Of a DNA stretch of 64,000 bases, positions 26,735-36,274 are shown in pieces; the stretch's first letter is position 1, and each line of letters opens with the position of its first letter. The notes below the pieces were generated by a model. The model saw only the letters and a program-made list of their open reading frames with translations. It made no database searches and had not been told where the DNA came from. The stretch spans positions 62,001 through 126,000 of the forward strand of contig JAXMEL010000008.1 in assembly GCA_046348365.1 (NCBI GenBank), read 5' to 3'. The stretch is from JAEUPI01 sp046348365 (lineage in GTDB: Bacteria; Pseudomonadota; Gammaproteobacteria; Burkholderiales; Burkholderiaceae_C). The translations under genes and the position numbers were made by a program.

Positions 26735-28387
26735 CTATTCGATCGCGCTCGACGAACGCGCGCGCTCGCGCAACTGGAACTTCTGGATCTTGCCGGTCGA
26801 GGTCTTGGGAATCTCCTCGAAGCGGATCTCGCGCGGCACCTTGTAGCTCGCGAGCAGGCCCTTGCAATGGGCGATCAGGTCGCTGGCGCTGACCTCGGCG
26901 CCCGGCTTGAGCTCCACGTAGGCCACCGGCGTCTCGCCCCACCTGGGGTCGGGCCGGGCGACCACGGCGCAGGCCATCACGGCGGCGTGGCGATACAGCG
27001 CGTCTTCGACCTCGATCGAACTGATGTTCTCGCCGCCGGAGATGATCACGTCCTTGCTGCGGTCCTTGATCTTCACGTAGCGGTCGGCCTCCATCACCGC
27101 CAGGTCGCCGGTGTGGAACCAGCCGCCGGCAAACGCCTTCTCGGTGGCCGACGGGTTCTTCAGGTAGCCCTTCATGACGATGTTGCCGCGAAACATGATC
27201 TCGCCCATCGCCTGAGCGTCGGCCGGCACCTCGCGCATCGTCTCCGGGTCGAGCACGGTCATGCCCTCCTGCAACACGTAGCGCACGCCCTGGCGGCCGT
27301 TCAGCCGTGTCTGCTCCGCGAGGCTCTGCTGCGCCCAGGCCACGCGCTTCACCGCCACGCTGGCCGGGCCGTAGACCTCGGTCAGCCCGTAGACATGCGT
27401 GATGTCGAAGCCGATGCGCGCCATGCCCTCGATCATCGCCGCCGGCGGCGCCGCGCCGGCAACCATGCCGCGCACCTTCTGCGTGATGCCGGCGCGCAGC
27501 GACTCCGGCGCGTTGATCAGCAGGTTATGCACGATCGGCGCGGCGCAGTAGTGGTCCACGCCATGCTCGCGCATCGCATCGAGGATGGCCTGCGCCTCGA
27601 CGCGGCGCAGGCACACGTGCGTGCCGCCGAGCATCGCCACCGTCCACGGGAAGCACCAGCCGTTGCAGTGGAACATCGGCAGCGTCCACAGGTAGGTCGG
27701 AAAGTGCGGCATGGTCCAGGTCGCCGCGTTGCACACCGCGTTGAGGTACGCGCCGCGGTGGTGCGTGACCACGCCCTTGGGGTCGCCCGTCGTGCCGCTG
27801 GTGTAGCTGACGGCAATCGAGTCCCATTCGTCGGCGGGGCCCTCGAGCCGCGCCAGCGGCGCGTGGGCGGCCAGCAGCGCCTCGTACTCGTGTTCCCCGA
27901 GGCGCTCGCCCGGCCCGGCGTACTCGCTGTCGCAGACGTCGACCACCGCGATGCGCCGGCCGTGCTGCTCGCGCAGCAGGCGCAGCGCCTCGGCCATCAC
28001 CGGCGCGAACTCGCGGTCGGTGATCAGCACGGCGGCTTCGCAGTGCGCCATCTGCCAGGCGAGCAGCGCCGCGTCGAGCCGGGTGTTCAAGGTGTTGAGC
28101 ACCGCATTGAGCGCCGGCACCGCGTAGTGCGCCTCGACCATCTCCGGCGTGTTGGGCAGCATCGTGCTGACGGTGCTGCCGCGGCCCACGCCCAGCGCCT
28201 TCAACGCGGCGGCCAGCCGCGCCGAGCGATCGCGCACCTGGGCCCAGGTGTAGCGGCGCCGCCCGTGCACGGTGGCGCTCAGGTCGCCGAACACTTCGGC
28301 GCTGCGTTCGACGAACGACACCGGCGACAGCGCCACGTGGTTGGCCGCGCAACGGTCGAGGCCCTGCTCGTAGATGCCCATGCCCAT
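26735..28387 (-). CDS. AMP-forming acyl-CoA ligase
   Basis: 550 residues from the ATG with GGAGG eight bases upstream. It is an ANL-superfamily enzyme with the P-loop YTSGTTGDPKG, the adenine-binding HVYGLTEVYG, the hinge WFHTGDLAVME and the C-terminal catalytic lysine region PKTSTGKIQKFQLRE. Overall resemblance is to the short/medium-chain acyl-activating group (DmdB and plant AAE types) rather than long-chain FadD. The acid is unknown. It is transcribed away from the Liv-type importer at 28531, with which it shares a 143-bp promoter region. Confidence 0.92.
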   Translation of the reverse strand: MGMGIYEQGLDRCAANHVALSPVSFVERSAEVFGDLSATVHGRRRYTWAQVRDRSARLAAALKALGVGRGSTVSTMLPNTPEMVEAHYAVPALNAVLNTLNTRLDAALLAWQMAHCEAAVLITDREFAPVMAEALRLLREQHGRRIAVVDVCDSEYAGPGERLGEHEYEALLAAHAPLARLEGPADEWDSIAVSYTSGTTGDPKGVVTHHRGAYLNAVCNAATWTMPHFPTYLWTLPMFHCNGWCFPWTVAMLGGTHVCLRRVEAQAILDAMREHGVDHYCAAPIVHNLLINAPESLRAGITQKVRGMVAGAAPPAAMIEGMARIGFDITHVYGLTEVYGPASVAVKRVAWAQQSLAEQTRLNGRQGVRYVLQEGMTVLDPETMREVPADAQAMGEIMFRGNIVMKGYLKNPSATEKAFAGGWFHTGDLAVMEADRYVKIKDRSKDVIISGGENISSIEVEDALYRHAAVMACAVVARPDPRWGETPVAYVELKPGAEVSASDLIAHCKGLLASYKVPREIRFEEIPKTSTGKIQKFQLRERARSSSAIE

Positions 28388-28530
28388 GCTGTAGTCCTCC
28401 GGCCGGCGATGCTGCACCGCGCGATGTCGCGCATCGGACAGTGCAAGCGCCCATTGCCAGACGCTGCGCTGGCCCCTATAACCCGCCCGACCCGACCACG
28501 CGGCGCCCGGCAGCCGAGCCGACGCCCCCC
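28388..28530. promoter_or_regulatory. Divergent promoter region, acyl-CoA ligase / second importer
   Basis: This 143-bp gap separates start codons of divergent genes and must carry both promoters. I cannot assign -35/-10 boxes with any confidence and see no strong palindrome. Confidence 0.4.
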
Positions 28531-29335
28531 ATGACAGCCGTCACCGCCGACCGCTCCGCCGCGTCCCCGCGAGCCACGCTGCTGAGCGTGCGCGGCGTGT
28601 CGGTGCGTTTCGGCGGCATTGTCGCACTCGACAACGTGAGCTTCGACGTGGCGCGCGGCGACATCTGCGGCCTGATCGGCCCCAACGGCGCGGGCAAGAC
28701 CACGCTGTTCAACTGCATGAGCCGCCTGTACCCGTACCAGTCGGGCGACATTCGGCTCGAAGACCGTTCGCTGACGCAGGTGCCGACGCACGAAGTGGCC
28801 GGCCTGGGCCTGGGCCGCACGTTCCAGAACCTGGCGATGTTCCAGCGCATGAGCGTGACCGACAACGTGATGGTCGGCGCGCACGCGCGTTCGTCGGCCG
28901 GCTTCGTGGCCCACGCGCTGCGCCTGCCGCGGGTGCGCGCCGAGGAGCGCCGCCTGCGCGAGCGTGCGCGCGAGGTGATGGAGGCCCTGGGGCTGATGCC
29001 GTTCGCGCTGCACCTGGCCGGCTCGCTGCCGTTCGCCACGCAAAAGCGCGTCGAACTCGCGCGCGCGCTGGCCGCCGACCCGAAGCTGCTGATGCTCGAC
29101 GAGCCTGCGGCCGGCCTCAACCACGAGGAGCTGACGGCGCTGACCGAGCTGATCCGCGACATCCGCAACCGCCTGCGGATCACCGTGCTGCTCGTCGAGC
29201 ACCACATGAGCCTGGTGATGGCGCTGTCGGACCACATCGTGGCGCTGAACTTCGGCCGCAAGATCGCCGAGGGGCCGCCCGCGCACATCCAGAACCACCC
29301 CGACGTGATCGAGGCCTACCTCGGCGCGGGTGCGC

Positions 29336-29343
<8 letters not shown>
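28531..29343 (+). CDS. Liv-type ABC ATPase (LivG-like), second importer
   Basis: 270 residues. Walker A GPNGAGKTT, LivG-type signature LPFATQKRVELARAL, Walker B LMLDEPAAGLNHEE, and switch histidine in VEHHMSLVM. The start MTAVTAD was chosen as the only ATG in reach. It opens an importer operon with ATPase-ATPase-permease-permease-binding protein order, the reverse of the first importer, so the two sets are not a recent duplication. Confidence 0.92.
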
Positions 29344-30049
<706 letters not shown>

Positions 30050-30061
30050 GGCGGCACCGCG

Positions 30062-30934
30062 ATGGAAGGCTTCGTCCACCAGATCTTCGCCGGCCTGGCC
30101 AACGGCGTGATCTACGGCTCGATCGCGCTCGCGCTGGTGATGATCTATCAGGCCACGCACCACCTGAACTTCGCGCAGGGCGAGATGGCCACCTTCAGCA
30201 CCTTCATTGCCTGGGCGCTGGTGCACAAGGGCTACCCGTACTGGGCCGCGTTCGCCATCACCGTGGCGGTGTCATTCGCCGGCGGCGTGGTCATCCAGCG
30301 CATCATCCTGCGCCCGGTGGAGAAGGCGCCCGTGCTGACCAACGTGAACGTGTTCATCGGCCTGCTGCTGATCTTCAACGCGCTGTCGGGCTGGATCTTC
30401 GACCACACGGTCAAGGCCTTCCCGAGCCCGTTCCCGCAGGAGTCGTGGCTCAAGACGCGATTCTTCTCGGCGCACGAGCTGGGCTCGTTCGCGGTGATGA
30501 TGGCGGTGCTGCTGGCGCTGTACGCGTTCTTCCGCTTCACGTCGGTGGGGCTGGCGATGCGCGCCGCGGCGCTGAACCCCGAGTCGGCGCGCCTGGTGGG
30601 CGTCCGCGTGTCGTGGATGCTGGCCGTCGGCTGGGGCCTGGCGGCGGCCATCGGCGCGGTGGCCGGCATGATGGTGGCGCCGGTGGTGTTCCTCGACCCC
30701 AACATGATGGCCGGCATCCTGCTCTACGGCTTCGCCGCGGCGCTGCTGGGCGGTGTCGACAACCCGTGGGGCGCGGTGACCGGCGGGCTGATCGTGGGCG
30801 TGCTCGAGAACCTGCTCGGCGCCTACGTGATCGGCACCGAGCTGAAGCTCACCGTGGCGCTGGTGCTGATCGTGGGCACGCTCACGCTGATGCCAGCCGG
30901 CCTGTTCGGCAAGCGCGTGGTGACGCGGGTATGA
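30062..30934 (+). CDS. Liv-type ABC permease (LivH-like), second importer
   Basis: 290 residues, about eight membrane segments. It has the LivH-type start GFVHQIFAGLANGVIYGSIALAL in shortened form, the HHLNFAQGEMATFS loop and a late GGVDNPWGAVTGG loop. It forms half of the pore. Its stop overlaps the next permease start (ATGA). Confidence 0.92.
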   Translation: MEGFVHQIFAGLANGVIYGSIALALVMIYQATHHLNFAQGEMATFSTFIAWALVHKGYPYWAAFAITVAVSFAGGVVIQRIILRPVEKAPVLTNVNVFIGLLLIFNALSGWIFDHTVKAFPSPFPQESWLKTRFFSAHELGSFAVMMAVLLALYAFFRFTSVGLAMRAAALNPESARLVGVRVSWMLAVGWGLAAAIGAVAGMMVAPVVFLDPNMMAGILLYGFAAALLGGVDNPWGAVTGGLIVGVLENLLGAYVIGTELKLTVALVLIVGTLTLMPAGLFGKRVVTRV

Positions 30935-31977
30935 CGGCGCTGATGCATCGCAGCCGCTGGGTCGCGCTCGCGATCGTCGCCGGCGCCGTTGCGCTGGCGG
31001 TGCTGCCGTTCCTGGTCAAGAACTACCGCGTGTTCCAGTTCAACCTGGTGCTCGTCTACGCGATCGCCATCCTCGGGCTCAACATCCTCACCGGCTACAA
31101 CGGCCAGATCTCGCTCGGCCACGGTGCGTTCTACGCCATCGGTGCCTACACCGCGGCGATCCTGATGGAGCGCGCAGGCCTGCCCTACTGGGCCACCTGG
31201 CCGCTGGCGGGGCTGGTGTGCTTCGGCTTCGGCTTCCTGATGGGTTTCCCGGCGCTGCGCCTGGGCGGCCACTACCTGGCCGTGGCCACGCTGGCGCTGG
31301 CGCTCGCCATTCCGCAGCTGCTCAAGTACAAGGCCTTCGAGGCCTACACCGGCGGCGTGCAGGGCATCGTGCTCGCCAAGCCCGAGCCGCCGTTCACGTT
31401 CCGCTTCCTCGGCCAGCCGCTGAATGCCGACCGCTGGCTGTACTTCGTGTCGCTGGCGGTGACGGTGCTGATGTTCGTGCTGGCGTGGAACCTGCTGCGC
31501 GGCCGCGTGGGCCGCGCGCTGATCGCCATCCGCGACCACCCGATCGCCGCCACCGCGATGGGCATCGACCTGCCGGTGTTCAAGAGCACGGCCTTCGGCG
31601 TGTCGGCGGCCTTCACCGGCGTGGCCGGCGCGCTGGGCGCCTCGGTGATCGCCTTCGTGTCGCCCGACAGCTTCACGATGACGTTATCGATCTTCCTGCT
31701 GGTGGGCATGGTCGTCGGCGGGCTGGCGACCATTGCCGGCGCGTTCTTCGGCGCGGCGTTCATCCAGTTCGTGCCCAACCTCGCCGACGAGATCTCGAAG
31801 TCGGCGCCGGCCGCCATCTACGGCGTGCTGCTGATCGTGCTGATGTACCTGATGCCCACCGGCGTGATGGGCCTCCTGCGCTCGCTGTGGTCACGCCACG
31901 GGCCGGGTGCGCGGCGCAACCTGGCCGCGCCGCCGCCCGGCACTCCCCTGCCCTCTGCACTGACGAAGGAGAACTGA
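30931..31977 (+). CDS. Liv-type ABC permease (LivM-like), second importer
   Basis: 348 residues from the ATG overlapping the LivH-like stop; the longer open frame upstream is spurious. The signature LNILTGYNGQISLGHGAFYAIGAY and the PALRLGGHYLAVATLA segment identify LivM. The hydrophilic C-terminal tail after residue 315 is longer than usual (RHGPGARRNLAAPPPG). Confidence 0.92.
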   Translation: MTALMHRSRWVALAIVAGAVALAVLPFLVKNYRVFQFNLVLVYAIAILGLNILTGYNGQISLGHGAFYAIGAYTAAILMERAGLPYWATWPLAGLVCFGFGFLMGFPALRLGGHYLAVATLALALAIPQLLKYKAFEAYTGGVQGIVLAKPEPPFTFRFLGQPLNADRWLYFVSLAVTVLMFVLAWNLLRGRVGRALIAIRDHPIAATAMGIDLPVFKSTAFGVSAAFTGVAGALGASVIAFVSPDSFTMTLSIFLLVGMVVGGLATIAGAFFGAAFIQFVPNLADEISKSAPAAIYGVLLIVLMYLMPTGVMGLLRSLWSRHGPGARRNLAAPPPGTPLPSALTKEN

Positions 31978-31978
31978 C

Positions 31979-33184
31979 ATGTGGACTCGAGGATTCCGTG
32001 TGGCCGCTTTCGGCCTGGCCGCCACGCTGGCGAGTGTCGGTGCCGCGGCGCAGAAGAAGTACGACCCGGGCGCCGACGACAAGGAGATCAAGATCGGCGC
32101 GATCCATCCGTATTCCGGCCCGGCGTCGGCCTACGGCACGATCGGCAAGGCAATCGGCGCCTACTTCGACAAGGTCAATGCCGAGGGCGGCATCAACGGC
32201 CGCAAGATCAAGTACGTGCCGCAGGACGACGGCTACAACCCGGCCAAGACGGTGGAGATGGCACGCAAGCTGGTCGAGGAGGACGAAGTGCTGCTGGTGT
32301 TCAACCCGCTGGGCACGGCGCCGAACACCGCGATTCAGAAGTACCTCAACCAGAAGAAGGTGCCTCAGCTCTTCGTGGCCACCGGCGCCACCAAGTGGGG
32401 TGACCCGAAGAACTTCCCCTGGACCATGGGCTGGCAACCGACCTATTCCGCCGAGGGTCACATCTACGCGCAACACATCCTGGAGACCAAACCGAACGCC
32501 AAGATCGGCGTGCTGATGCAGAACGACGACTACGGCAAGGATTACTACAACGGGTTCCTGGAGGGCCTGGGCGACAAGGCCAAGTCGATGATCGTCAGCC
32601 ACGTCACGTACGAAGTGACCGATCCGACGGTCGATAGCCAGATCGTTTCGCTCAAAGCCGCCGGCGCCGATGTGTTCTTCAACATCACGACGCCGAAGTT
32701 CGCTGCACAGGCGATCAAGAAGGCGGCCGAGATCGGATGGAAACCGGTGCACTACCTGAACAACGTCTCGTTGTCGGTCGGCTCGGTGCTCACGCCGGCG
32801 GGGCTCGACAACAGCGTGGGCATCATGACGACCCAGTACGGGAAGGACCCGACCGACCCACAGTGGGCCAACGACAAAGGCATGCTCGACTGGCGTGCCT
32901 GGATGCAGAAGTACAACCCGAGCGGCGACCTCAAGGACGCCAACAACGTCTACGGCTACAGCGTTGCCATGACCCTGGTTCAGGTGCTCAAGCAATGCGG
33001 CGACAACCTCACGCGCGAGAACGTGATGAAGCAGGCAGCCAGCCTCGATCTGGTGCTGCCGACGTCGCTGCCGGGCATCAACGTCAAGACCGGGCCCGAC
33101 GACTTCTACCCGATCGAGCGTGAGCAGCTGTCGCGATTCGACGGCAAGACCTGGGTGCTCTTCGGCAAGGTATACGGCCGCTAG
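31979..33184 (+). CDS. Liv-type ABC substrate-binding protein, second importer
   Basis: 401 residues. A GAAGGAG site lies just before the start. A signal peptide (about 1-24, ending AAA/Q) leads to a Peripla_BP_6 fold starting EIKIGAIHPYSGPASAYG. The DDGYNPAKTVEMARKLVEED and NDDYGKDYYNGFLEGLG segments are typical of the subgroup often encoded beside acyl-CoA ligases and crotonases. The ligand is therefore more likely a carboxylic or aromatic acid than an amino acid; that is inference from context. Confidence 0.9.
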   Translation: MWTRGFRVAAFGLAATLASVGAAAQKKYDPGADDKEIKIGAIHPYSGPASAYGTIGKAIGAYFDKVNAEGGINGRKIKYVPQDDGYNPAKTVEMARKLVEEDEVLLVFNPLGTAPNTAIQKYLNQKKVPQLFVATGATKWGDPKNFPWTMGWQPTYSAEGHIYAQHILETKPNAKIGVLMQNDDYGKDYYNGFLEGLGDKAKSMIVSHVTYEVTDPTVDSQIVSLKAAGADVFFNITTPKFAAQAIKKAAEIGWKPVHYLNNVSLSVGSVLTPAGLDNSVGIMTTQYGKDPTDPQWANDKGMLDWRAWMQKYNPSGDLKDANNVYGYSVAMTLVQVLKQCGDNLTRENVMKQAASLDLVLPTSLPGINVKTGPDDFYPIEREQLSRFDGKTWVLFGKVYGR

Positions 33185-33207
33185 CGGACAGGCAAAGGGC
33201 GCCAGCG

Positions 33208-34110
33208 TCAGCGCTGCGCCCGGTCCTTCGCGTCCTGCGCCTCGATGCGCTCGCGCGCGGCCTGCCACTGCGCGTCGCTCCACTCGCGCAGCGCGTAGAA
33301 GTTGCCGCCGGTGGCCAGCGCGTTGCCGCCGTCCATCATGATGCTCTGGCCGGTGAGCCAGTCGCAGCGGCCCGGCGCCATCAAGAAGGTGGCCAGGTTC
33401 TGCAGCTCGGCGAAGGTGCCGGGCCGCGCCATCGGGTTGTGCTCGCGGCTGCGCGCGCCGGGCTCCTCGCCGGGGTTGAGCCGCTTGCTCATGCCCTCGG
33501 TGGGGATCTCGCCCGGCCCCACCGCATTGAGCCGCACGCCGTAGCGCGCCCACTCGACCGCCAGCGACTTGGTCATCACGTCGATGCCGGCTTTGCTCAT
33601 CGCGCTGGGCACGACGAACGGGCTGCCGGTGTCGACCCAGGTGGTGATGATGCTCATCACGTTGCGATACGGTCGCGGTGCCTGCCAGCGGCCCGCCTTG
33701 GCCTCGGCCACCCAGCGCCTGCCCACCGCCTGCGTGACGTAGAACGTGCCGTGGAAGACGATGCCCGCGATGGCGTCGAACGCGCGCGGCGACAGGCTCT
33801 CGGTGGGCGCGATGAAGTTGCCCGCTGCGTTGTTCACCAGCCCGGTGAGCCCGCCGCCCTGCCACAGCGCCTCGACCATCTCCTCCACCGCCTGCGCGAC
33901 GCGGATGTCGACGCCGAAGGTGTCGATGCGCCGGCCCGGGAACTGCGCGCGCCATGCCGCGGCGGTGTCGTCGCACACGCTCTTGCGCCGGCCGCAGATG
34001 GCCACGTCGGCGCCGAGCGAGAGGAAGTGCTCGGCCATGCCCTTGCCGAGGCCGGTGCCGCCGCCGGTGACGAGGATGCGCTGGCCGTTCATCAGACCTT
34101 GTTCGTACAT
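33208..34110 (-). CDS. SDR oxidoreductase, 2,4-dienoyl-CoA reductase-like
   Basis: 300 residues; GGAG lies six bases before the ATG. The Rossmann motif is TGGGTGLGKG (15-24), with NNAAG at 93-97. The usual catalytic Tyr of the YxxxK motif is Ser (S169) with K173 kept, as in mitochondrial and peroxisomal 2,4-dienoyl-CoA reductases, and the CGRR at 39-42 suits NADP binding. It probably reduces unsaturated acyl-CoA intermediates in the same pathway as the neighbouring ligase and crotonase. It converges on the importer operon across 23 bp. Confidence 0.88.
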   Translation of the reverse strand: MYEQGLMNGQRILVTGGGTGLGKGMAEHFLSLGADVAICGRRKSVCDDTAAAWRAQFPGRRIDTFGVDIRVAQAVEEMVEALWQGGGLTGLVNNAAGNFIAPTESLSPRAFDAIAGIVFHGTFYVTQAVGRRWVAEAKAGRWQAPRPYRNVMSIITTWVDTGSPFVVPSAMSKAGIDVMTKSLAVEWARYGVRLNAVGPGEIPTEGMSKRLNPGEEPGARSREHNPMARPGTFAELQNLATFLMAPGRCDWLTGQSIMMDGGNALATGGNFYALREWSDAQWQAARERIEAQDAKDRAQR

Positions 34111-34133
34111 GCTCGGCTCCTTGCGTCGGGTGC

Positions 34134-34197
34134 TCAGGCCATCGCCTTGGCGAGCGCCTGGTCACTACGCGCTCGCCTTGGCGAGCGCTTGGTCGAT
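34134..34197. repeat. 31-bp tandem duplication at the 3' end of the homocysteine synthase gene
   Basis: The last 10 codons of the gene (DQALAKASA and stop) are repeated directly after it with a period of 31 bases. Read in the shifted frame the second copy would end DQALAKAMA plus TGA. The duplication appears to have supplied a new stop codon (TAG at 34165-34167), leaving the older C-terminus as untranslated DNA. Confidence 0.75.
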
Positions 34198-35448
34198 ATC
34201 CCACACGATGTCGTCGATGTGCTCCAGCCCGACCGAGATGCGGATCATGTCGGGCAGCACGCCGGCGGCCTTCTGCTGTTGTTCATCGAGCTGGCGATGC
34301 GTGGTGCTCGCCGGGTGACTGATCAGCGTGCGCGTGTCGCCGATGTTCACGAGATGGCTCATGAACTGCGCGCTCTCGATGAAGCGCACCCCGCGCTCGG
34401 GCCCGCCCTTCACGCCGAAGGCGAGCAACCCCGACGCGCCGCGCATCTGGCGCGTCAGCAGCGCATGCTGCGCGTGGTCTTCGAGGCCGGGGTAGTTCAC
34501 CCAGCTCACCGCCGGGTGCGCCTTCAGATGCTGCGCCACGGCCAGCGCGTTGGCGCAGTGCCGCTCCATGCGCAGCGGCAGCGTCTCCACGCCCTGCAGG
34601 ATCTGCCATGCGCTCGCCGGGCTCAGCGCGGCGCCGTAGACGCGCAGCGTCTCCATGCGGCAGCGCATCGTGAACCCGAAGTCGCCGAAGGTCTCGTAGA
34701 ACTTCACGCCGTGGTAGCCGGGCGAGGGCTCGGTCATGCCGGGGAACTTGCCGTTGTCCCACGGGAATCTGCCGCTCTCGACCACGACGCCGGCGAGCGT
34801 GGTGCCGTGCCCGCCGAGATACTTGGTGGCGCTGTGCACCACGATGTCGGCACCGAGCGCGATCGGGTTGCACAGGAAGGGGCTGGGCACCGTGTTGTCG
34901 ATCACCAGCGGTACGCCGTGCGCATGCGCCACCTCGGCCACGGCGGCGATGTCGAGCACCACCAGGCTCGGGTTGCCGAGGCTCTCGGCGAACACGGCGC
35001 GTGTGTTGGGCCGCATCGCGGCGGCGAAGGCCTCGGCACTGGTGGCATCGACGAAGGTCGTCTCGATGCCGAACTTGCGCAGGTTCACCGCGAGCATCGT
35101 CACGCTGCCGCCGTAGAGCGCGCCGGCCGCGACGATGTGGTCACCTGACTGCAGCATCGTCATCAGCGCCATCGCCTCGGCGGCCATGCCCGAGCTGCTG
35201 GCCACCGCGGCGCGCCCGCCTTCGAGCGCCGCCACGCGCTCCTCGAGCGCGGCCACCGTGGGGTTGCTCAGACGCGAATAGACGTTGCCGAAGGTCTGCA
35301 GGTTGAACAGGCTGGCCGCATGGTCGGCGCTGTCGAACACGAAGCTGGTGGTCTGGTAGATCGGCAGCGCGCGGGCACCGGTCTCGCGGTCGGGGATCTG
35401 CCCGGCGTGGATGGCCAGCGTCTCGGGCTTGAACGCGTGGTCAGCCAT
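34165..35448 (-). CDS. O-acetylhomoserine sulfhydrylase (MetY-type)
   Basis: 427 residues, PLP-dependent Cys/Met-metabolism family. The cofactor lysine is K209 in HSATKYLGGH; upstream signatures are YSRLSNPT and EERVAALEGG. It makes homocysteine from O-acetylhomoserine and sulfide. Length and the SLGNPSLVVLDI segment favour the MetY branch over cystathionine synthases. It overlaps the 3' end of a CoA-binding-protein gene by eight bases. A second homologue lies at 45666. Confidence 0.88.
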   Translation of the reverse strand: MADHAFKPETLAIHAGQIPDRETGARALPIYQTTSFVFDSADHAASLFNLQTFGNVYSRLSNPTVAALEERVAALEGGRAAVASSSGMAAEAMALMTMLQSGDHIVAAGALYGGSVTMLAVNLRKFGIETTFVDATSAEAFAAAMRPNTRAVFAESLGNPSLVVLDIAAVAEVAHAHGVPLVIDNTVPSPFLCNPIALGADIVVHSATKYLGGHGTTLAGVVVESGRFPWDNGKFPGMTEPSPGYHGVKFYETFGDFGFTMRCRMETLRVYGAALSPASAWQILQGVETLPLRMERHCANALAVAQHLKAHPAVSWVNYPGLEDHAQHALLTRQMRGASGLLAFGVKGGPERGVRFIESAQFMSHLVNIGDTRTLISHPASTTHRQLDEQQQKAAGVLPDMIRISVGLEHIDDIVWDIDQALAKASA

Positions 35449-35908
35449 GCGCCGGCCTCTTCGCCGAGATGACCTGCGTGTTCACGCCCGCCCAGTGCAG
35501 GCCGCCGAACAGGCGCGCGTGCTCGATCTTCACGCAGCGGTCCATCACCGAGTCGATGCCCGCGGCGCGCACCATCGCGTCGGCCAACGCGTTCCTCACG
35601 CCGAGCTGCTGCCACAGGCACTTGGCGCCGATGGCGATCGCGCTGGCCGCGATGGGCTCCACGTCGGCTTCGCGGCGGAACACGTCGACGATGTCGACCG
35701 GCGTCGGAATGCCTTCGAGCCGCGCATAGCAGCGCTCGCCGAGGATCGTCTCGTAGCGCGGATTGACCGGCACGACGCGGTAGCCCTGGCCCTGCATGTA
35801 CTTGGCCGCGAAGTAGCTCGGCCGGTGCCACTCGGCCGACAGCCCCACCACGGCGATCGTGCGGGTCTCGCGCAGGATGCGGCGCAGCGTGCTGATGTCG
35901 TCGGCCAT
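35441..35908 (-). CDS. CoA-binding-domain protein
   Basis: 155 residues from the ATG in MADDISTLRRIL; a longer frame upstream lacks support. It is a small Rossmann protein of the CoA_binding_2 (YccU) type, with TIAVVGLSAEWHRPSYFAAKYMQ, RVVPVNPRY and a VNTQVIS end. These proteins bind CoA; their role is not known. It is transcribed with the sulfhydrylase gene, perhaps linked through acetylated substrates, and is divergent from the riboswitch-led gcv operon. Confidence 0.88.
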   Translation of the reverse strand: MADDISTLRRILRETRTIAVVGLSAEWHRPSYFAAKYMQGQGYRVVPVNPRYETILGERCYARLEGIPTPVDIVDVFRREADVEPIAASAIAIGAKCLWQQLGVRNALADAMVRAAGIDSVMDRCVKIEHARLFGGLHWAGVNTQVISAKRPAHG

Positions 35909-36006
35909 GGATGCAAACACGTCGGCTCGACGCACTGTAACCCCGCCCACCTGCGCGCTCGTGGCCCACCCACCCGCGAAAACCCGCTGCTACACTGCCG
36001 GCGGCC

Positions 36007-36220
36007 AGGAGAGAGCTCCCGCGAGGGGGCCGCCGAAGGCGAAGGGCGCGGCGATCCACAGCGCTTCTAACGCTCAGGCACCCAGGACTGGCCAGCGCCG
36101 CCGAACCGGCGGCGATCCTCACTGGAGAGAGGCGGGCCCTGGAGCCCGTCCACCGAAGGGGCAAGCGGATGCCGGGCCGAACCCGGCGCCGTCAATCTCT
36201 CAGGTAAGCCGGACAGCGAG
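36007..36220 (+). promoter_or_regulatory. Tandem glycine riboswitch
   Basis: Two glycine aptamers in series precede gcvT. The first spans about 36008-36090, with AGGAGAGAG, a CCGCCGAAGGCGAAG core and the closing CAGGCACCCAGGACTG. The second spans about 36122-36218, with CTGGAGAGAGG, CCACCGAAGGGGCAAG and TCTCTCAGGTAAGCCGGACAG. This is the textbook double architecture for a switch that turns on glycine cleavage when glycine is high. Confidence 0.95.
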
Positions 36221-36267
36221 GGCAGGCCCACCGTCGAAAGCCGCGGTGGCGTGGTATGCCCTCGGAG
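36218..36267 (+). promoter_or_regulatory. Candidate riboswitch expression platform at the gcvT ribosome-binding site
   Basis: After aptamer 2, GAGGGCA (36218-36224) can pair with TGCCCTC (36257-36263), enclosing a smaller CCACCG / CGGTGG hairpin. The outer arm abuts the GGAG ribosome-binding site at 36264-36267, seven bases before the ATG. The arm also overlaps the end of the second aptamer, so folding of one could affect the other. There is no U-tract, which favours translational control. Confidence 0.5.
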
Positions 36268-36274
36268 CTGTGTC

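Noticed and set aside
22645..26892. A 1415-codon open frame on the plus strand across the regulator, crotonase and ligase genes.
   Set aside because: It runs antisense to three genes with clear domains and has a composition dominated by Arg, His, Gln and Gly, as expected for antisense reading of very GC-rich codons.
34168..34183. GCTCGCC / GGCGAGC hairpin as an operator or terminator at the end of the sulfhydrylase gene.
   Set aside because: It is part of the coding sequence (LAKAS codons), and the second copy is explained by the tandem duplication.
35909..36006. A small gene or tRNA between the CoA-binding protein and the riboswitch.
   Set aside because: No frame with a start signal and no cloverleaf; the space is needed for two divergent promoters.
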